From Lachnospiraceae bacterium (lineage in GTDB: Bacteria > Bacillota > Clostridia > Lachnospirales > Lachnospiraceae): DNA of 64,000 nucleotides. A program made the translations under genes and the position numbers. How positions within the stretch are numbered: the first letter of the stretch is position 1; each line of letters opens with the position of its first letter. A model generated the notes under the pieces. The model did not search any database. It was not told the origin of the DNA and was given only the letters and a program-made list of their open reading frames with translations. The stretch spans positions 19,614 through 83,613 of the forward strand of contig JAFRNR010000022.1 in the NCBI GenBank assembly GCA_017430085.1, read 5' to 3'. Below are positions 25,859-34,534 of this stretch, piece by piece.

Positions 25859-27698
25859 AATATCCCTCACAGTACAGATCCGCCAGCAAAGCCCACCGCG
25901 CGCACTGCTCCCGGTGTTCCTTCGGGTAGAAATAATAGAGTTCGTTCTGATAATAGGTCTCGAATTCGAGGCCGCAGGAGAACGGCAGCGCCTTGAGGGT
26001 TTCCATTGTGAGAGTAAAGGAAACGGCCTCTCCGGCTACGGTCCCGTCAAAGGAGAAGCTTTCCGGCGTCAGGCGCGTTTCGCCTTCCCCGGCGTCCTCC
26101 TCTTCCCCGCGGAAACGGCGCACCGTGACGGCGCAGGAAAGAGACGGCCGTTCCGCCCGTTCGCGTTCCGTGAGGACGCGGTAGAGGTCGGCGACCGTCT
26201 CATAGCCGGCCGGGTTATCTTCAAAACGGTAATGATCGTTGAAGCGCAGGGAAAGCCCGCAGCTGCGGCAATGGATGTCGTTGCCGGCCGCCTCCATCGC
26301 GTACAGTTCGCCGCACGCCGGGCAGCGGTAGATCAGGTTCGGCAGGCCGACGGCTTTTTTGCCGCGCGTCCAGCGCAGGGTCTGCTCGTAGGCGCGGGCG
26401 TCGTCGTCCGCCGCGATGCCTTCGCGGATGCGGGCGTTCACTTCCTCCGGTGTCATCGCCTTCAGCTCCTCCGGCGGGATCACGGCCTTCACTTCAATGC
26501 GGACGCGCTGGCGCCGGAATCCCTTGCGCCACTTCGGTTTATTCAGGTATGCGCCGGACAGGTGCAGGATGACCAGCGGGACGTTCAGGAAGCGCGCAAA
26601 GCCGCCGGTGGAGGGGAGGATCGGATACGTTTCGCCGTCCACGGAGAGCCGGCCTTCCGGTGCCAGATAGACGGACCAGCCGCCCTTCATCGTGCGCCGC
26701 GCCTTCAGGATCACGCCGCCTTCGTCCACGAACAGTTTTTTGGGAATCATGCCGATGGCGGTGAGCACCTTTTTCACGAAGCCCTTCCGCATGTAGTATT
26801 CATTGGCGATCGAGATCACACGCCGCGGCCAGAGCAGGCGCACAACCTGCGGATAATCGATGGAAGAAGGATGGTTGCTGACGTACAGCGCGGGGCCTTC
26901 CGGCAGTGTGAAGCCGTTCATCTCGTAGCGAGTGCGGACCGTGAAGCGCAGGAAGATCTTCATGCCGTGGAACAGGATGTCGTACCACGGGCTGTCCGGC
27001 GTGCCGGCGGCGGGCTTGAAATACAGGCGGTTCAGCACCAGGCCGACCAGGAGGAACAGCAGGATCATGCCGCCGATGATCAGCAGGATCAGCGTCCCCA
27101 GCGGAATCGCGTCCTGCAGGAACAGGCGCACGCCGAGCCCCATCACGTTGCTGGTGATGATGCTGGGCAGCGTGGAAAGCACGCAGGTCAGCGCGTATTT
27201 ACTGTATTTAATATCGCGGCGCGAGGCGCCGAAATAGCAGATCGCCCCGAACGGGATGATGGGCATAAAAAACAGAAGCGTCAGAAAAGGATAGATGCCG
27301 ATGCGGCTCTTTTTCTGCATGCGCTCGATGGAGTCCTGATTGCGGTCGACGCGGAAATTCCAGAGCTTGACGAGCAGGAAGATCAGCGAGCAGCCCAGAA
27401 AAACGCCCAGCGCGCAGAGCGGGACGGCCGCGTACCAGGGGAAGGCCAGGCCGGAGGAGATCTGGATGAATTCGGCGGGGATGAAGACCACCACCATCTG
27501 CAGCGCCTCGATCAGCGGGACCGCCGCCGCGCCGCGCCATTCCATCTCTGCCAAAACCTGCCGTGCGCCTTCGTAATCGCCCCGGATCTGATGCTCCAGG
27601 AACGGGATAATGAGCCGCGAAAAGAATAACACCAGCAGCCCCAGCGTGACCGCCGCGACCAGGATCAGGAATAACCGCTGTTTAGTTTTCGGCTTCAT
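25845..27698 (-). CDS. VTT/DedA-like domain fused to PlsC-type acyltransferase and zinc ribbon
   Basis: The 617-residue protein has unusual architecture. Residues about 10-225 are a polytopic VTT/DedA (SNARE-associated) domain. Residues about 255-450 are a lysophospholipid acyltransferase with NHPSSID (HX4D, His276/Asp281) and EGR (348-350). Residues 459-480 hold a CxxC/CxxC zinc ribbon, and a short beta-rich tail follows. It probably acylates a lysophospholipid at the inner membrane, with the VTT part perhaps moving lipid between leaflets; this is inferred. The start at 27698 has GGAAGGGG upstream; an in-frame GTG at 27722 is possible. Confidence 0.85.
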   Translation of the reverse strand: MKPKTKQRLFLILVAAVTLGLLVLFFSRLIIPFLEHQIRGDYEGARQVLAEMEWRGAAAVPLIEALQMVVVFIPAEFIQISSGLAFPWYAAVPLCALGVFLGCSLIFLLVKLWNFRVDRNQDSIERMQKKSRIGIYPFLTLLFFMPIIPFGAICYFGASRRDIKYSKYALTCVLSTLPSIITSNVMGLGVRLFLQDAIPLGTLILLIIGGMILLFLLVGLVLNRLYFKPAAGTPDSPWYDILFHGMKIFLRFTVRTRYEMNGFTLPEGPALYVSNHPSSIDYPQVVRLLWPRRVISIANEYYMRKGFVKKVLTAIGMIPKKLFVDEGGVILKARRTMKGGWSVYLAPEGRLSVDGETYPILPSTGGFARFLNVPLVILHLSGAYLNKPKWRKGFRRQRVRIEVKAVIPPEELKAMTPEEVNARIREGIAADDDARAYEQTLRWTRGKKAVGLPNLIYRCPACGELYAMEAAGNDIHCRSCGLSLRFNDHYRFEDNPAGYETVADLYRVLTERERAERPSLSCAVTVRRFRGEEEDAGEGETRLTPESFSFDGTVAGEAVSFTLTMETLKALPFSCGLEFETYYQNELYYFYPKEHREQCARWALLADLYCEGYYEEK

Positions 27699-27759
27699 CC
27701 GCCGTTCCCCTTCCTTTTCCACAACTCTCCCCGTGAAACAGCATCGCTAAGTACCTTAC

Positions 27760-27788
27760 AGAATACCAAAAACCGCGCCCGTAGTCAA
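27760..27788 (-). promoter_or_regulatory. Promoter of the acyltransferase-yfcC-feoB operon
   Basis: On the minus strand TTGACT (27788-27783)-N17-TATTCT (27765-27760) is a good sigma-A promoter. No clear Fur box was found around it. Confidence 0.7.
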
Positions 27789-27842
27789 TCACAGGACCGC
27801 CGTTTCGCTTGACGCAGCGGCCCGGGGTGGGGTATATTTTTC

Positions 27843-27904
27843 TGACAGGGGGATGGTTCCTTTGCGTAGGGGCCGTTGTCTCAACGGCCCGTTTATTTTG
27901 TCAA
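27843..27904. repeat. Dispersed palindrome, GACAGGGGGATGGTTC/GGGCCGTTG type
   Basis: This copy has a GACAGGGGGATGGTTCCTTTG left part followed by a perfect 9-base stem GGGCCGTTG (27870-27878) with CAACGGCCC (27882-27890). The same two-part arrangement recurs at 34535-34613, with mostly identical bases. Confidence 0.75.
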
Positions 27905-27927
27905 TTATGATTACTTGAGGAAAAACC

Positions 27928-28380
27928 ATGATCAGACTTTTCGAAATCAATGAAGACAACTGGCTCGCCGTCCGCCGCCTATCCGCTGCGGACGGCCAGA
28001 AAGGCTTCCTGGACACCGCGGAAGGCATCCTGGCCCGGGGGTATGTGTACCGCGCTGCCCGCGCGCGGGTCATCGGGATCGCGGACAGCGAGACGGTGGT
28101 CGGTGTGGCGCTCGTGAAAGACCTGGACGAGGAGCCGGCCTGTTACGACCTCCAGCAGTTCCTGATCGACCGCCGCTTCCAGAACCGCGGCTTCGGCACG
28201 CAGGCCCTCCGCCTGATCACCGCGGAACTCGCTGCCGAGCACAAATATGACTGCATGGAAGTCTGCGTCAAAAACACCAACGCCCCCGCGCTCCGCCTCT
28301 ATGAAAAGTGCGGCTTCCGCGACACGGGCTACGTCGACCCCGACGTGCCTGACTGCCTGAACCTGCGCCTGGAGTTTTAA
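27928..28380 (+). CDS. GNAT-family N-acetyltransferase
   Basis: A 150-residue acetyltransferase of the spermidine/alanine acetyltransferase-like branch. It contains DLQQFLIDRRFQNRGFGTQAL, which holds the acetyl-CoA loop QNRGFG, then VCVKNTNAPALRLYEKCGFRDTGY, the conserved C-terminal strand-helix-strand. The acceptor is unknown. Transcription probably starts in or just after the palindromic repeat upstream. GAGG lies before the ATG. Confidence 0.9.
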   Translation: MIRLFEINEDNWLAVRRLSAADGQKGFLDTAEGILARGYVYRAARARVIGIADSETVVGVALVKDLDEEPACYDLQQFLIDRRFQNRGFGTQALRLITAELAAEHKYDCMEVCVKNTNAPALRLYEKCGFRDTGYVDPDVPDCLNLRLEF

Positions 28381-28464
28381 GAACCGGCCACAGTGCCATT
28401 CAATTATTTTGCTTTTCGTTACGCACTTTCCGGTTTTTTGCGACTGGTGGGGTGAAGGACCTTC

Positions 28465-29097
28465 ATGGGAGCAATGACCGGAACGGAGAATCGTATGAAC
28501 ACGGAAAAAACGGAGCCGAAAACGGCGGAAAAGAGGCCTGGCGACGGGGAGATCCTCGCCCTGCTGAACGCGCGGGACGAGGCGGGCGCCGACGCGATGC
28601 TGCGGCGCTACGGCCCGCGCCTCAAGGCGTTCGCGGCGCGTTTCCTGAGCGACGGCCGCGACCAGGAAGAGGTAGTGAACGACGCGCTGCTGAAGGCGTG
28701 GCAGGCAATCCCTCCCGCGCAGCCGGAGAGCCTGGAGGCGTTCCTCATGACTCTCACCCGTCGCGCCGCCGTCAGCCGCCTGCGCCATCTCACCCGCAAA
28801 AGCGAAGTGCCGCAGAGCCATCTGGAGGCGCAGCAGGAACTCGAGGAAGTGCTCGGCGCCGCCAACGACACGGAAAGCGAAGCCGCAGCCGCGGAGCTTT
28901 CGCGCCTCGTGAACGCTTACCTGGCCGGCCTGCCTCGCCGCGACCGCGTCATTTTTCTGGAACGTTATTACGGTTCCCGCTCCCTCTCTGAGATCGCCCG
29001 CCTCTTCGGTCTGTCCCGCTCCACCGTGGACAAGACCCTGAAGCGTGTGCGCGACGGTCTCCGGGAAAAACTGGAAAGCGAGGGATATACACCGTGA
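28465..29097 (+). CDS. Sigma-70-family (ECF-like) RNA polymerase sigma factor
   Basis: A sigma factor of 210 residues, or 200 if it starts at ATG 28495, which also has a GGAG site. Region 2 is LNARDEAGADAMLRRYGPRLKAFAARFLSDGRDQEEVVNDALLKAW. Region 4 is LPRRDRVIFLERYYGSRSLSEIARLFGLSRSTVDKTLKRVRDGLREKL, which holds the -35-binding helix-turn-helix. The next gene encodes a membrane protein and overlaps it by four bases, the usual layout of a sigma and its anti-sigma. Its own promoter was not identified. Confidence 0.9.
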   Translation: MGAMTGTENRMNTEKTEPKTAEKRPGDGEILALLNARDEAGADAMLRRYGPRLKAFAARFLSDGRDQEEVVNDALLKAWQAIPPAQPESLEAFLMTLTRRAAVSRLRHLTRKSEVPQSHLEAQQELEEVLGAANDTESEAAAAELSRLVNAYLAGLPRRDRVIFLERYYGSRSLSEIARLFGLSRSTVDKTLKRVRDGLREKLESEGYTP

Positions 29098-30167
29098 ATC
29101 TTTGGGATAATGTATTAAACGCGACCGACGAAGCATTCGTGTCGGAAATGCTGGAAGAAGAACGCGCGGCGGAAGAGCGCCGTGCCGATGCGGCGGAAGA
29201 GCGCCGCACGAATAAAAATACGGGCCGCCGCCTGAAAAAATGGCTGATCCCCGCGGCCGCCTGCCTGATCCTGGGGGTCCTGATCTGGGGCGTCTCCGGC
29301 GGCCTGTTCCGCCGGACGCCGGTTAATACGTGGGAGCAGTGGAATGCCTATCTTCATCCCGCGAAGGAACCGGAGGCCATGCTTGCCGAAGAATACCGCG
29401 CCCGCATCGCAGAGGGACCGTACGCCTCCTGGCTGCCCGTGGCAGTATGCGCGGAAAACCGGGTCGGAGAAAAGATCGGCGACACTGTGGTGAAGGCGGC
29501 CTGGACCTATGTGGGGCTGGACGGCACCGTGCTGCGGGAGCCGGAAGAAGAGAAAATCGAGACATTGCGGGCGGAGGTATACAGTCTGCGTAACATCTCA
29601 CCGGAAACCGCCGTCTGCCTGAAATACCTGGACCGGGGCGATGCCCTGACCCTGACCCATTATTATACCTTTCTGGATCCTGCGGCCGCCTTCGCGGGGC
29701 CGGCCGAGTTCTTCGGCGCATTGGACGCGGCAGAGACCATGAGCCTGTTTTATTCCGAAAACGTCACGGCAGCCGCTGTGGAGACTGCCGGTGAGAAAGA
29801 CGTTTCCTATACGAGTTATTTCGTAGGCGCGGACCTGGCGAACACGTTGCGGGAGCGCATCCTGGCGCTCACCGGTGAAGCGGCGCAGGCTGACGAGCAG
29901 ACCCTGTACGGCACCTGCGGGAAGCGGGCCCTGTGCTCCCTGAAATTCAGCTTCGGCTTCTCCGGCCGCCTGCAGATCCTGGAAAGCGGCTACCTCTTAT
30001 TCTTCCCGGACAACATGCACGGCGCGGGCAGTCAGAGCTTCCGCATCGATCCCGCCGCCGCTGCCTCCCTTATCCGCCTCCTCGAAGACCGGGCCGTCCC
30101 GTACGTCCCCGACCCCGTCTCCACCGTCACTGCCACCACCGGGACAGATATCGTGAATCCCGAATAA
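29094..30167 (+). CDS. Probable membrane anti-sigma factor
   Basis: The 357-residue product starts with GTG at 29094, overlapping the sigma gene (GTGA). A charged N-terminal cytoplasmic segment (about 45 residues, rich in Glu and Arg) is followed by one membrane helix (WLIPAAACLILGVLIWGVSGG) and a large extracytoplasmic domain of about 285 residues without recognised family. The layout fits a regulator that holds the sigma factor at the membrane until an outside signal releases it. No zinc-binding HXXXCXXC motif is present, so it is not a ZAS-type anti-sigma. Confidence 0.7.
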   Translation: MNLWDNVLNATDEAFVSEMLEEERAAEERRADAAEERRTNKNTGRRLKKWLIPAAACLILGVLIWGVSGGLFRRTPVNTWEQWNAYLHPAKEPEAMLAEEYRARIAEGPYASWLPVAVCAENRVGEKIGDTVVKAAWTYVGLDGTVLREPEEEKIETLRAEVYSLRNISPETAVCLKYLDRGDALTLTHYYTFLDPAAAFAGPAEFFGALDAAETMSLFYSENVTAAAVETAGEKDVSYTSYFVGADLANTLRERILALTGEAAQADEQTLYGTCGKRALCSLKFSFGFSGRLQILESGYLLFFPDNMHGAGSQSFRIDPAAAASLIRLLEDRAVPYVPDPVSTVTATTGTDIVNPE

Positions 30168-30213
30168 CGGGCGCTGAAATAGCGCACGGCTGAAAACTTT
30201 ATCGGAAACACAC

Positions 30214-30250
30214 AAAAAAGCGGCGGAGCCATCGGCTCCGCCGTTTCGGT
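30214..30250. terminator. Terminator between convergent genes
   Basis: GCGGCGGAGCC (30220-30230) pairs with GGCTCCGCCG (30234-30243), with A6 on the left. The T-run is on the minus strand, so it mainly ends the zinc-ribbon membrane protein gene. Confidence 0.8.
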
Positions 30251-30291
30251 CTGATGCGGCAGACGGTCCTGCCCGCCGTACCGTTTAGGAT

Positions 30292-31371
30292 TTAGTACGA
30301 ACCGCGCCGGCTCGCTTCCTCCAGATTTCTCTTTAAATTGTGAATCGCGATGAACAGGCAGATCCACAGCGCCGCACTTACGAGCGAGGAGATGATGGTC
30401 ATGGCCGACGTCCCGCCGAGGAGCCCGTAGGCATAAGAATTTGCCTTGGTGAAGAGGAGCAGGAAAAGGATCCCCAGCAGGGAGAAGACAAACATGGTCA
30501 TGTGAATGAAATTCAGGTAGGAAGAGACCGGTCTGCGCTGCACGCCGAACGTGTCGATCTGGCGGATCGTGCTGGCCAGCCCGGACATTTTGATGAAATA
30601 GATCAGGATCAGGACCAGCAGGACCAGCAGGAGGCTGAACACGATAATGAGGGCGGCGGCGCTGCCTCCGAAAATATCAAACAAGTCGTCAAAATCGGAG
30701 TAAGAACGGCTGTAACTGTAATAACTGCGATAACTGTATCTGCTGTATTCTCCCAGGGCAGACAGCGCAGCGATAAAGACGACGGTAAAGACCCCGATAA
30801 TAATGGCAATGACCACGATCATGATGATGGATGCGGCCTTGATGCAGCCGGCGCCTTTGACCGTTTCGCCTTTGCTGCTTCCCCAGACGATCCAGGTGCC
30901 GATCACATACAGTATCAGCGGCGCGCAGACCAGCAGGGTGCCGATCAGGATGCCCGTGGTGTAGCTGGCCCGGGAACTGGAGGCATAGGAATAAACACTG
31001 GAGCCCGACGACGTGAACACACTGACGAGGGTCAGGATCAGCTGCACGGTAAGCAGAATGGCCACGACCAGGAATGAGGGAGAAGAAAGCGAGTCATGCA
31101 GCGCTTTCCGGACAGGGGATTCCGAGCCGATGGTAACAGGCTGGGGCTGCGGCGTATAATAGCCGTAGGACGGAACGGTTCCACGCGGGGTGACCGGGGC
31201 GACCGGGGTGGCCGGCACAGCCGGGGTGACCGGGGTATAAGCCGGGGCGAAATAGTCATCCGCGGAAGCCGGTGAGAGATCGGGGGTCTGCGGGAGTTCG
31301 ACTTTCGCGCCGCAGTGCGTGCAGAATAAGGCGCCCTCCTCCAATAACTGACCGCAATTCGTGCAATGCAT
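30292..31371 (-). CDS. Zinc-ribbon multi-pass membrane protein
   Basis: A 359-residue protein. An N-terminal zinc ribbon (CTNCG at residues 3-7, CTHCG about 14 residues later) is followed by a Pro/Val/Thr-rich linker (TPVTPAVPATPVAPVTP) and about six membrane helices with a Tyr/Ser-rich loop (YSRYSYRSYYSYSRSYSDFDD). Such proteins are common in Clostridia but have no assigned function. It has its own promoter, divergent from the nitroreductase gene. Confidence 0.75.
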   Translation of the reverse strand: MHCTNCGQLLEEGALFCTHCGAKVELPQTPDLSPASADDYFAPAYTPVTPAVPATPVAPVTPRGTVPSYGYYTPQPQPVTIGSESPVRKALHDSLSSPSFLVVAILLTVQLILTLVSVFTSSGSSVYSYASSSRASYTTGILIGTLLVCAPLILYVIGTWIVWGSSKGETVKGAGCIKAASIIMIVVIAIIIGVFTVVFIAALSALGEYSRYSYRSYYSYSRSYSDFDDLFDIFGGSAAALIIVFSLLLVLLVLILIYFIKMSGLASTIRQIDTFGVQRRPVSSYLNFIHMTMFVFSLLGILFLLLFTKANSYAYGLLGGTSAMTIISSLVSAALWICLFIAIHNLKRNLEEASRRGSY

Positions 31372-31430
31372 GGGGTTCCTCCTTTGTGTTGCGAAATAAT
31401 CTGTATTTCATAACAAACATGATTAAGCTT

Positions 31431-31459
31431 ATTATAGAAACGAATGAAGAAAAGGTCAA
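31431..31459 (-). promoter_or_regulatory. Promoter of the zinc-ribbon membrane protein gene
   Basis: On the minus strand TTGACC (31459-31454)-N17-TATAAT (31436-31431). It lies back to back with the nitroreductase promoter only 10 bases away. Confidence 0.8.
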
Positions 31460-31468
31460 TCATCCCGA

Positions 31469-31497
31469 TTGGTTTTTTTCTCAATTTGTCCTATAAT
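31469..31497 (+). promoter_or_regulatory. Promoter of the nitroreductase gene
   Basis: TTGGTT (31469-31474)-N17-TATAAT (31492-31497), about 78 bases before the start codon. Confidence 0.75.
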
Positions 31498-31574
31498 TTA
31501 TCTGACTCCCGTGACGGACAGGCAATATGGGCCCGTGCAGTCGGAACAGACTCCGGGCCGCAGGAGGAAATGCG

Positions 31575-32411
31575 ATGAACGAAGAAACGATCCGGCGCCG
31601 TATTTTGCTGGGGCGCTCGTTTGTAACCAAATTTGCCGATGAAGAAGGCGTAGATGAGGATTATGAGACCGACCAGGATCTGAAGAAGCCGCAGCCGCCG
31701 CTGGCAAAGGCGCCGATGAGGGGGCCGGAGGAAGCGGCCGTACTGCCGACGGACTTCTCCGCACTGGATATCGACAACGATTTCCTGCACGTCATCAACA
31801 GCCGCGCCAGCCGCCGGGTGTATACGCAGGAGCCGCTGAGTCTGCTGCAGCTGTCGTATCTGCTCTGGTGCTGCCAGGGAGTCAAGTCTCTGCGCGGCAA
31901 ATCCTACGCCACCCTGCGTACGGTGCCGAGCGGCGGCGCACGCCATCCGTTCGAATGCTATCTGGCGCTGCAGCGGGTGGAGGGACTGGCCGACGGGCTG
32001 TACCATTACCTGCCCCTGACGCACGAACTGGAATTCCTGGGCACGCGGGACGATCTGCCGGAGTTCATCACCCGCTCCCTGTCCGGCCAGGCCTGGGCCG
32101 CAAAAGCGAACGCCGTGTTCTATTTCAGCTGCGTTTTCTACCGCGCGGAATGGCGCTACGGCATCTGGGCCCACGCGCCGATCCTGATGGACAGCGGCCA
32201 TGTGACCGAAAATCTTTACCTGGCCGCCGCCTCCATCGGCCTCGGCGGCTGTGCGGTCGCCGCCGTCGACCCCGCCGCCTCCAATGCCGCCTTCGGTCTG
32301 GACGGCCTCGAAGAGACCGTTTTCTACGCCATGCCCGTCGGCACTGTCCTCCCTTCCGATAAACCGCAGGAAGACGCCTTCTACGCCTTTGTCCGCGAGC
32401 AGGGCCTGTAA
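31575..32411 (+). CDS. SagB/ThcOx-type nitroreductase-family oxidoreductase
   Basis: A 278-residue FMN-dependent enzyme. It shows the SagB-type features SRASRRVYTQEPLSLLQLSYLLWCCQG, RTVPSGGARHPFECYL (FMN-binding) and MDSGHVTENLYLAAASIGLGGCAVAAVD. Relatives oxidise azolines in peptide antibiotics, but many stand alone, as here; no peptide precursor, cyclodehydratase or transporter gene is near, so a general redox role is more likely. The start at 31575 has CAGGAGG; the frame extends 16 codons upstream without a better site. Confidence 0.88.
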   Translation: MNEETIRRRILLGRSFVTKFADEEGVDEDYETDQDLKKPQPPLAKAPMRGPEEAAVLPTDFSALDIDNDFLHVINSRASRRVYTQEPLSLLQLSYLLWCCQGVKSLRGKSYATLRTVPSGGARHPFECYLALQRVEGLADGLYHYLPLTHELEFLGTRDDLPEFITRSLSGQAWAAKANAVFYFSCVFYRAEWRYGIWAHAPILMDSGHVTENLYLAAASIGLGGCAVAAVDPAASNAAFGLDGLEETVFYAMPVGTVLPSDKPQEDAFYAFVREQGL

Positions 32412-32417
32412 AACAGG

Positions 32418-32534
32418 GCCACTGGGGGACGGTTCCGGGTGGCACTGCCGGGAAGAACCGTCCCCCAGTGGCTTCATTAAGGTCAAAAGGGGACTGTCCC
32501 CAAATGGCATCATTCGGACGGGCAATGCCCGTCC
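32418..32534. repeat. Three palindromes in a row upstream of the gamma-lyase promoter
   Basis: First, 32418-32435 is the exact reverse complement of 32455-32472 (18 of 18, core GGGGGACGGTTC). Second, GGGGAC-T-GTCCCC lies at 32489-32501. Third, GGACGGGCA-A-TGCCCGTCC lies at 32516-32534. The first doubles as the terminator region of the nitroreductase gene. Confidence 0.85.
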
Positions 32535-32538
32535 CTAC

Positions 32539-32567
32539 TTGTTTTTAGGGAAAAGAAGGTGTATAAT
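32539..32567 (+). promoter_or_regulatory. Promoter of the methionine gamma-lyase gene
   Basis: TTGTTT (32539-32544)-N17-TATAAT (32562-32567), about 125 bases before the start codon. The 5' leader shows no recognised riboswitch. Confidence 0.7.
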
Positions 32568-32691
32568 ATAGCGCGGATCGGCAGGAGACTGTCAAGGATC
32601 GTGAAAAATGTACTGAAACACAGGGGCAGGGAAGAAGAACGGCCGCTTTTTTGTGCGGCGCCCGCATGCCCCGCTTTCCAAGGAGGAAAAA

Positions 32692-33888
32692 ATGATGGAT
32701 CACAGTCAGCAGGGGTTCGGCACCAGGGCCGTCCACGCGGGGAGCGTGAAGGATGAGCAGTACGGCGCGCTGGCCACGCCTATTTATCAGACGTCGACGT
32801 TCGTGTTCGACAGCTGCGAGCAGGGAGGCCGGCGCTTCGCCGGGACGGAGCCGGGCTATATCTACACCCGTCTGGGCAACCCCACGGTCACGGTGCTGGA
32901 GAACCGCATCGCGGCGCTGGAGGGGGCCGAGGCCTGCGTGGCGGCGGGCTCCGGGATGGGCGCCGTCGCGTCCTGCCTGTGGACGATCGCGGGCGTGGGC
33001 AAGCACATCCTGGCGGACCGGACCCTGTACGGCTGCACCTTCGCGCTGCTGAACCACGGCATGCGCCGCTACGGCGTGGAGGTGGACTTTATCAATACGT
33101 CGAACCTGGACGAAGTGCGCACGCACTTAAAGCCCAACACCGTGGCGGTCTATCTGGAGACGCCTGCCAACCCGACGCTGAAGATCGCGGACATCACAGC
33201 GGTCGCGGAGATCGCCCATAACTACAACCCTGACATCAAAGTGGTGTGCGACAACACCTTCGCCTCCCCGGCGCTGCAGAGCCCGCTGGCCCTGGGCGCG
33301 GATGTGATCGTGCATTCCGCCACCAAATATCTGAACGGCCACGGCGACGTGATCGCCGGCTTCGTGGTAGGTTCCGCCGAATTCATCAATGAAGTCCGCC
33401 TGTTCGGCCTCAAGGACATGACCGGCGCGGTGATGGATCCGTTCGCGGCCTACCTGATCCTGCGCGGTGTGAAGACGCTGGAGATCCGCATGGAGCGCCA
33501 CTGCGACAATGCGGAGAAGGTCGCGGCCTTCCTGGCGGCGCACCCGGCGGTGGAGCGCGTGTACTACCCCGGCCTGCCGGATGCCCCCGGCCACGAGATC
33601 GCGGCGCGGCAGATGAAGCGCTTCGGCGGCATCATCGCCTTCGAAGTCCGCGGCGGCCGCGAAGCCGGCATGAAGCTGGTGGACAGCCTGAAACTCATTA
33701 CCATCGCGGTCTCCCTGGGCGACGCGGAGACCCTGATCGAGCACCCCGCCTCCATGACCCACTCGCCGTACACGGACGAGGAACTGGCGGAGTCCGGGAT
33801 CGCCCCCGGCCTGATCCGCCTGTCCGTGGGCCTGGAGACCCCCGAGGACATCATCGCGGACCTGGAACAGGGCCTGGCGCAGATCTGA
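32692..33888 (+). CDS. megL: Methionine gamma-lyase (PLP enzyme)
   Basis: The 398-residue enzyme belongs to the Cys/Met metabolism PLP family. The Schiff-base Lys212 is in HSATKYLNGHGDV, YSRLGNPT is represented by IYTRLGNPT, and DRTLYGCTFALLNHG contains Cys115, the position that separates methionine gamma-lyase from cystathionine gamma-synthase or beta-lyase. It breaks methionine into 2-oxobutyrate, ammonia and methanethiol, giving energy and volatile sulfur. The start at 32692 (or 32695) is preceded by AAGGAGG. A cystathionine or homocysteine lyase role is the main alternative. Confidence 0.9.
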   Translation: MMDHSQQGFGTRAVHAGSVKDEQYGALATPIYQTSTFVFDSCEQGGRRFAGTEPGYIYTRLGNPTVTVLENRIAALEGAEACVAAGSGMGAVASCLWTIAGVGKHILADRTLYGCTFALLNHGMRRYGVEVDFINTSNLDEVRTHLKPNTVAVYLETPANPTLKIADITAVAEIAHNYNPDIKVVCDNTFASPALQSPLALGADVIVHSATKYLNGHGDVIAGFVVGSAEFINEVRLFGLKDMTGAVMDPFAAYLILRGVKTLEIRMERHCDNAEKVAAFLAAHPAVERVYYPGLPDAPGHEIAARQMKRFGGIIAFEVRGGREAGMKLVDSLKLITIAVSLGDAETLIEHPASMTHSPYTDEELAESGIAPGLIRLSVGLETPEDIIADLEQGLAQI

Positions 33889-33905
33889 CGGCCCCTCCGG
33901 CCCCC

Positions 33906-33941
33906 ATTTCCCCGCGGCAGGGGAAATACGGTTCCTTATTT
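33906..33941 (+). terminator. Terminator-like hairpin after megL
   Basis: ATTTCCCC (33906-33913) pairs with GGGGAAAT (33920-33927) around GCGGCA, with a T-rich stretch some 10 bases later. Confidence 0.5.
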
Positions 33942-33955
33942 TGCCCCTCCGATCC

Positions 33956-33984
33956 TTTAACGGCTTCCGCAGCACTGCTATAAT
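33956..33984 (+). promoter_or_regulatory. Extended -10 promoter of the zinc-ribbon/TM2 gene
   Basis: TTTAAC (33956-33961)-N17-TATAAT (33979-33984), with TG at 33976-33977 giving an extended -10. Confidence 0.7.
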
Positions 33985-34016
33985 GAGGCCATCAAAAAGA
34001 AAGGAGGAGGCTGGAT

Positions 34017-34493
34017 ATGATGACGAGATGCAGCATTTGCGGAGCGCCTCTGAGCGGCCGGGTCTGCGAGTACTGCGGCACCAAGGCGCAGGGCAGCGGT
34101 TTCGACGGCGCGTTTCAGAACGACAAAGCCCGGGAGTGGGGCCGCAAGGCGCAGGACTGGGGCCGCCAGGCGGGCCAGCAGGCTCAGGAATGGGGCCGTG
34201 AAGCCCGTGACTGGGGCCGGGATATGAAGGGCCGCTTCACGCAGCGGACCGCGGAACCCGGAACGGCCGCCTCCGAAGGCGTCCGTGTCAGCACCCGCAG
34301 CAAATGGATCGCCTTAGTACTTTGCCTGCTGCTGGGCCGCTGGGGGATCCATCGCCTCTATGTGGGCAAGATCGGGACCGGCCTGCTGTACATGGCCACG
34401 AAAGGCTTCGGCTACGCCGGCGTCGTCCTGGACCTGATCCTGATCCTGACGGACAGCTTCACGGATGCCCAGGGCCGCCCGCTGAGGAAGTAA
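34017..34493 (+). CDS. Zinc-ribbon TM2-domain protein
   Basis: A 158-residue protein with an N-terminal zinc ribbon (CSICG, CEYCG at residues about 5-22). A region rich in EWGRKAQDWGRQAGQ repeats (about residues 40-75) is probably an amphipathic helix. A C-terminal TM2 domain has two membrane helices around LLGRWGIHRLYVGKIGTGLLYM. The function of TM2 proteins in bacteria is unknown. The Trp-Gly-Arg repeats are unusual. Confidence 0.82.
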   Translation: MMTRCSICGAPLSGRVCEYCGTKAQGSGFDGAFQNDKAREWGRKAQDWGRQAGQQAQEWGREARDWGRDMKGRFTQRTAEPGTAASEGVRVSTRSKWIALVLCLLLGRWGIHRLYVGKIGTGLLYMATKGFGYAGVVLDLILILTDSFTDAQGRPLRK

Positions 34494-34534
34494 ACAACGA
34501 TGATACGGGGGCGGGCCCCGCGGTCCGCCCCATC

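Noticed and set aside
31575..32411. Azoline-peptide (SagB) biosynthetic cluster
   Set aside because: No precursor peptide, cyclodehydratase or dedicated exporter is nearby, so only a stand-alone oxidoreductase is called.
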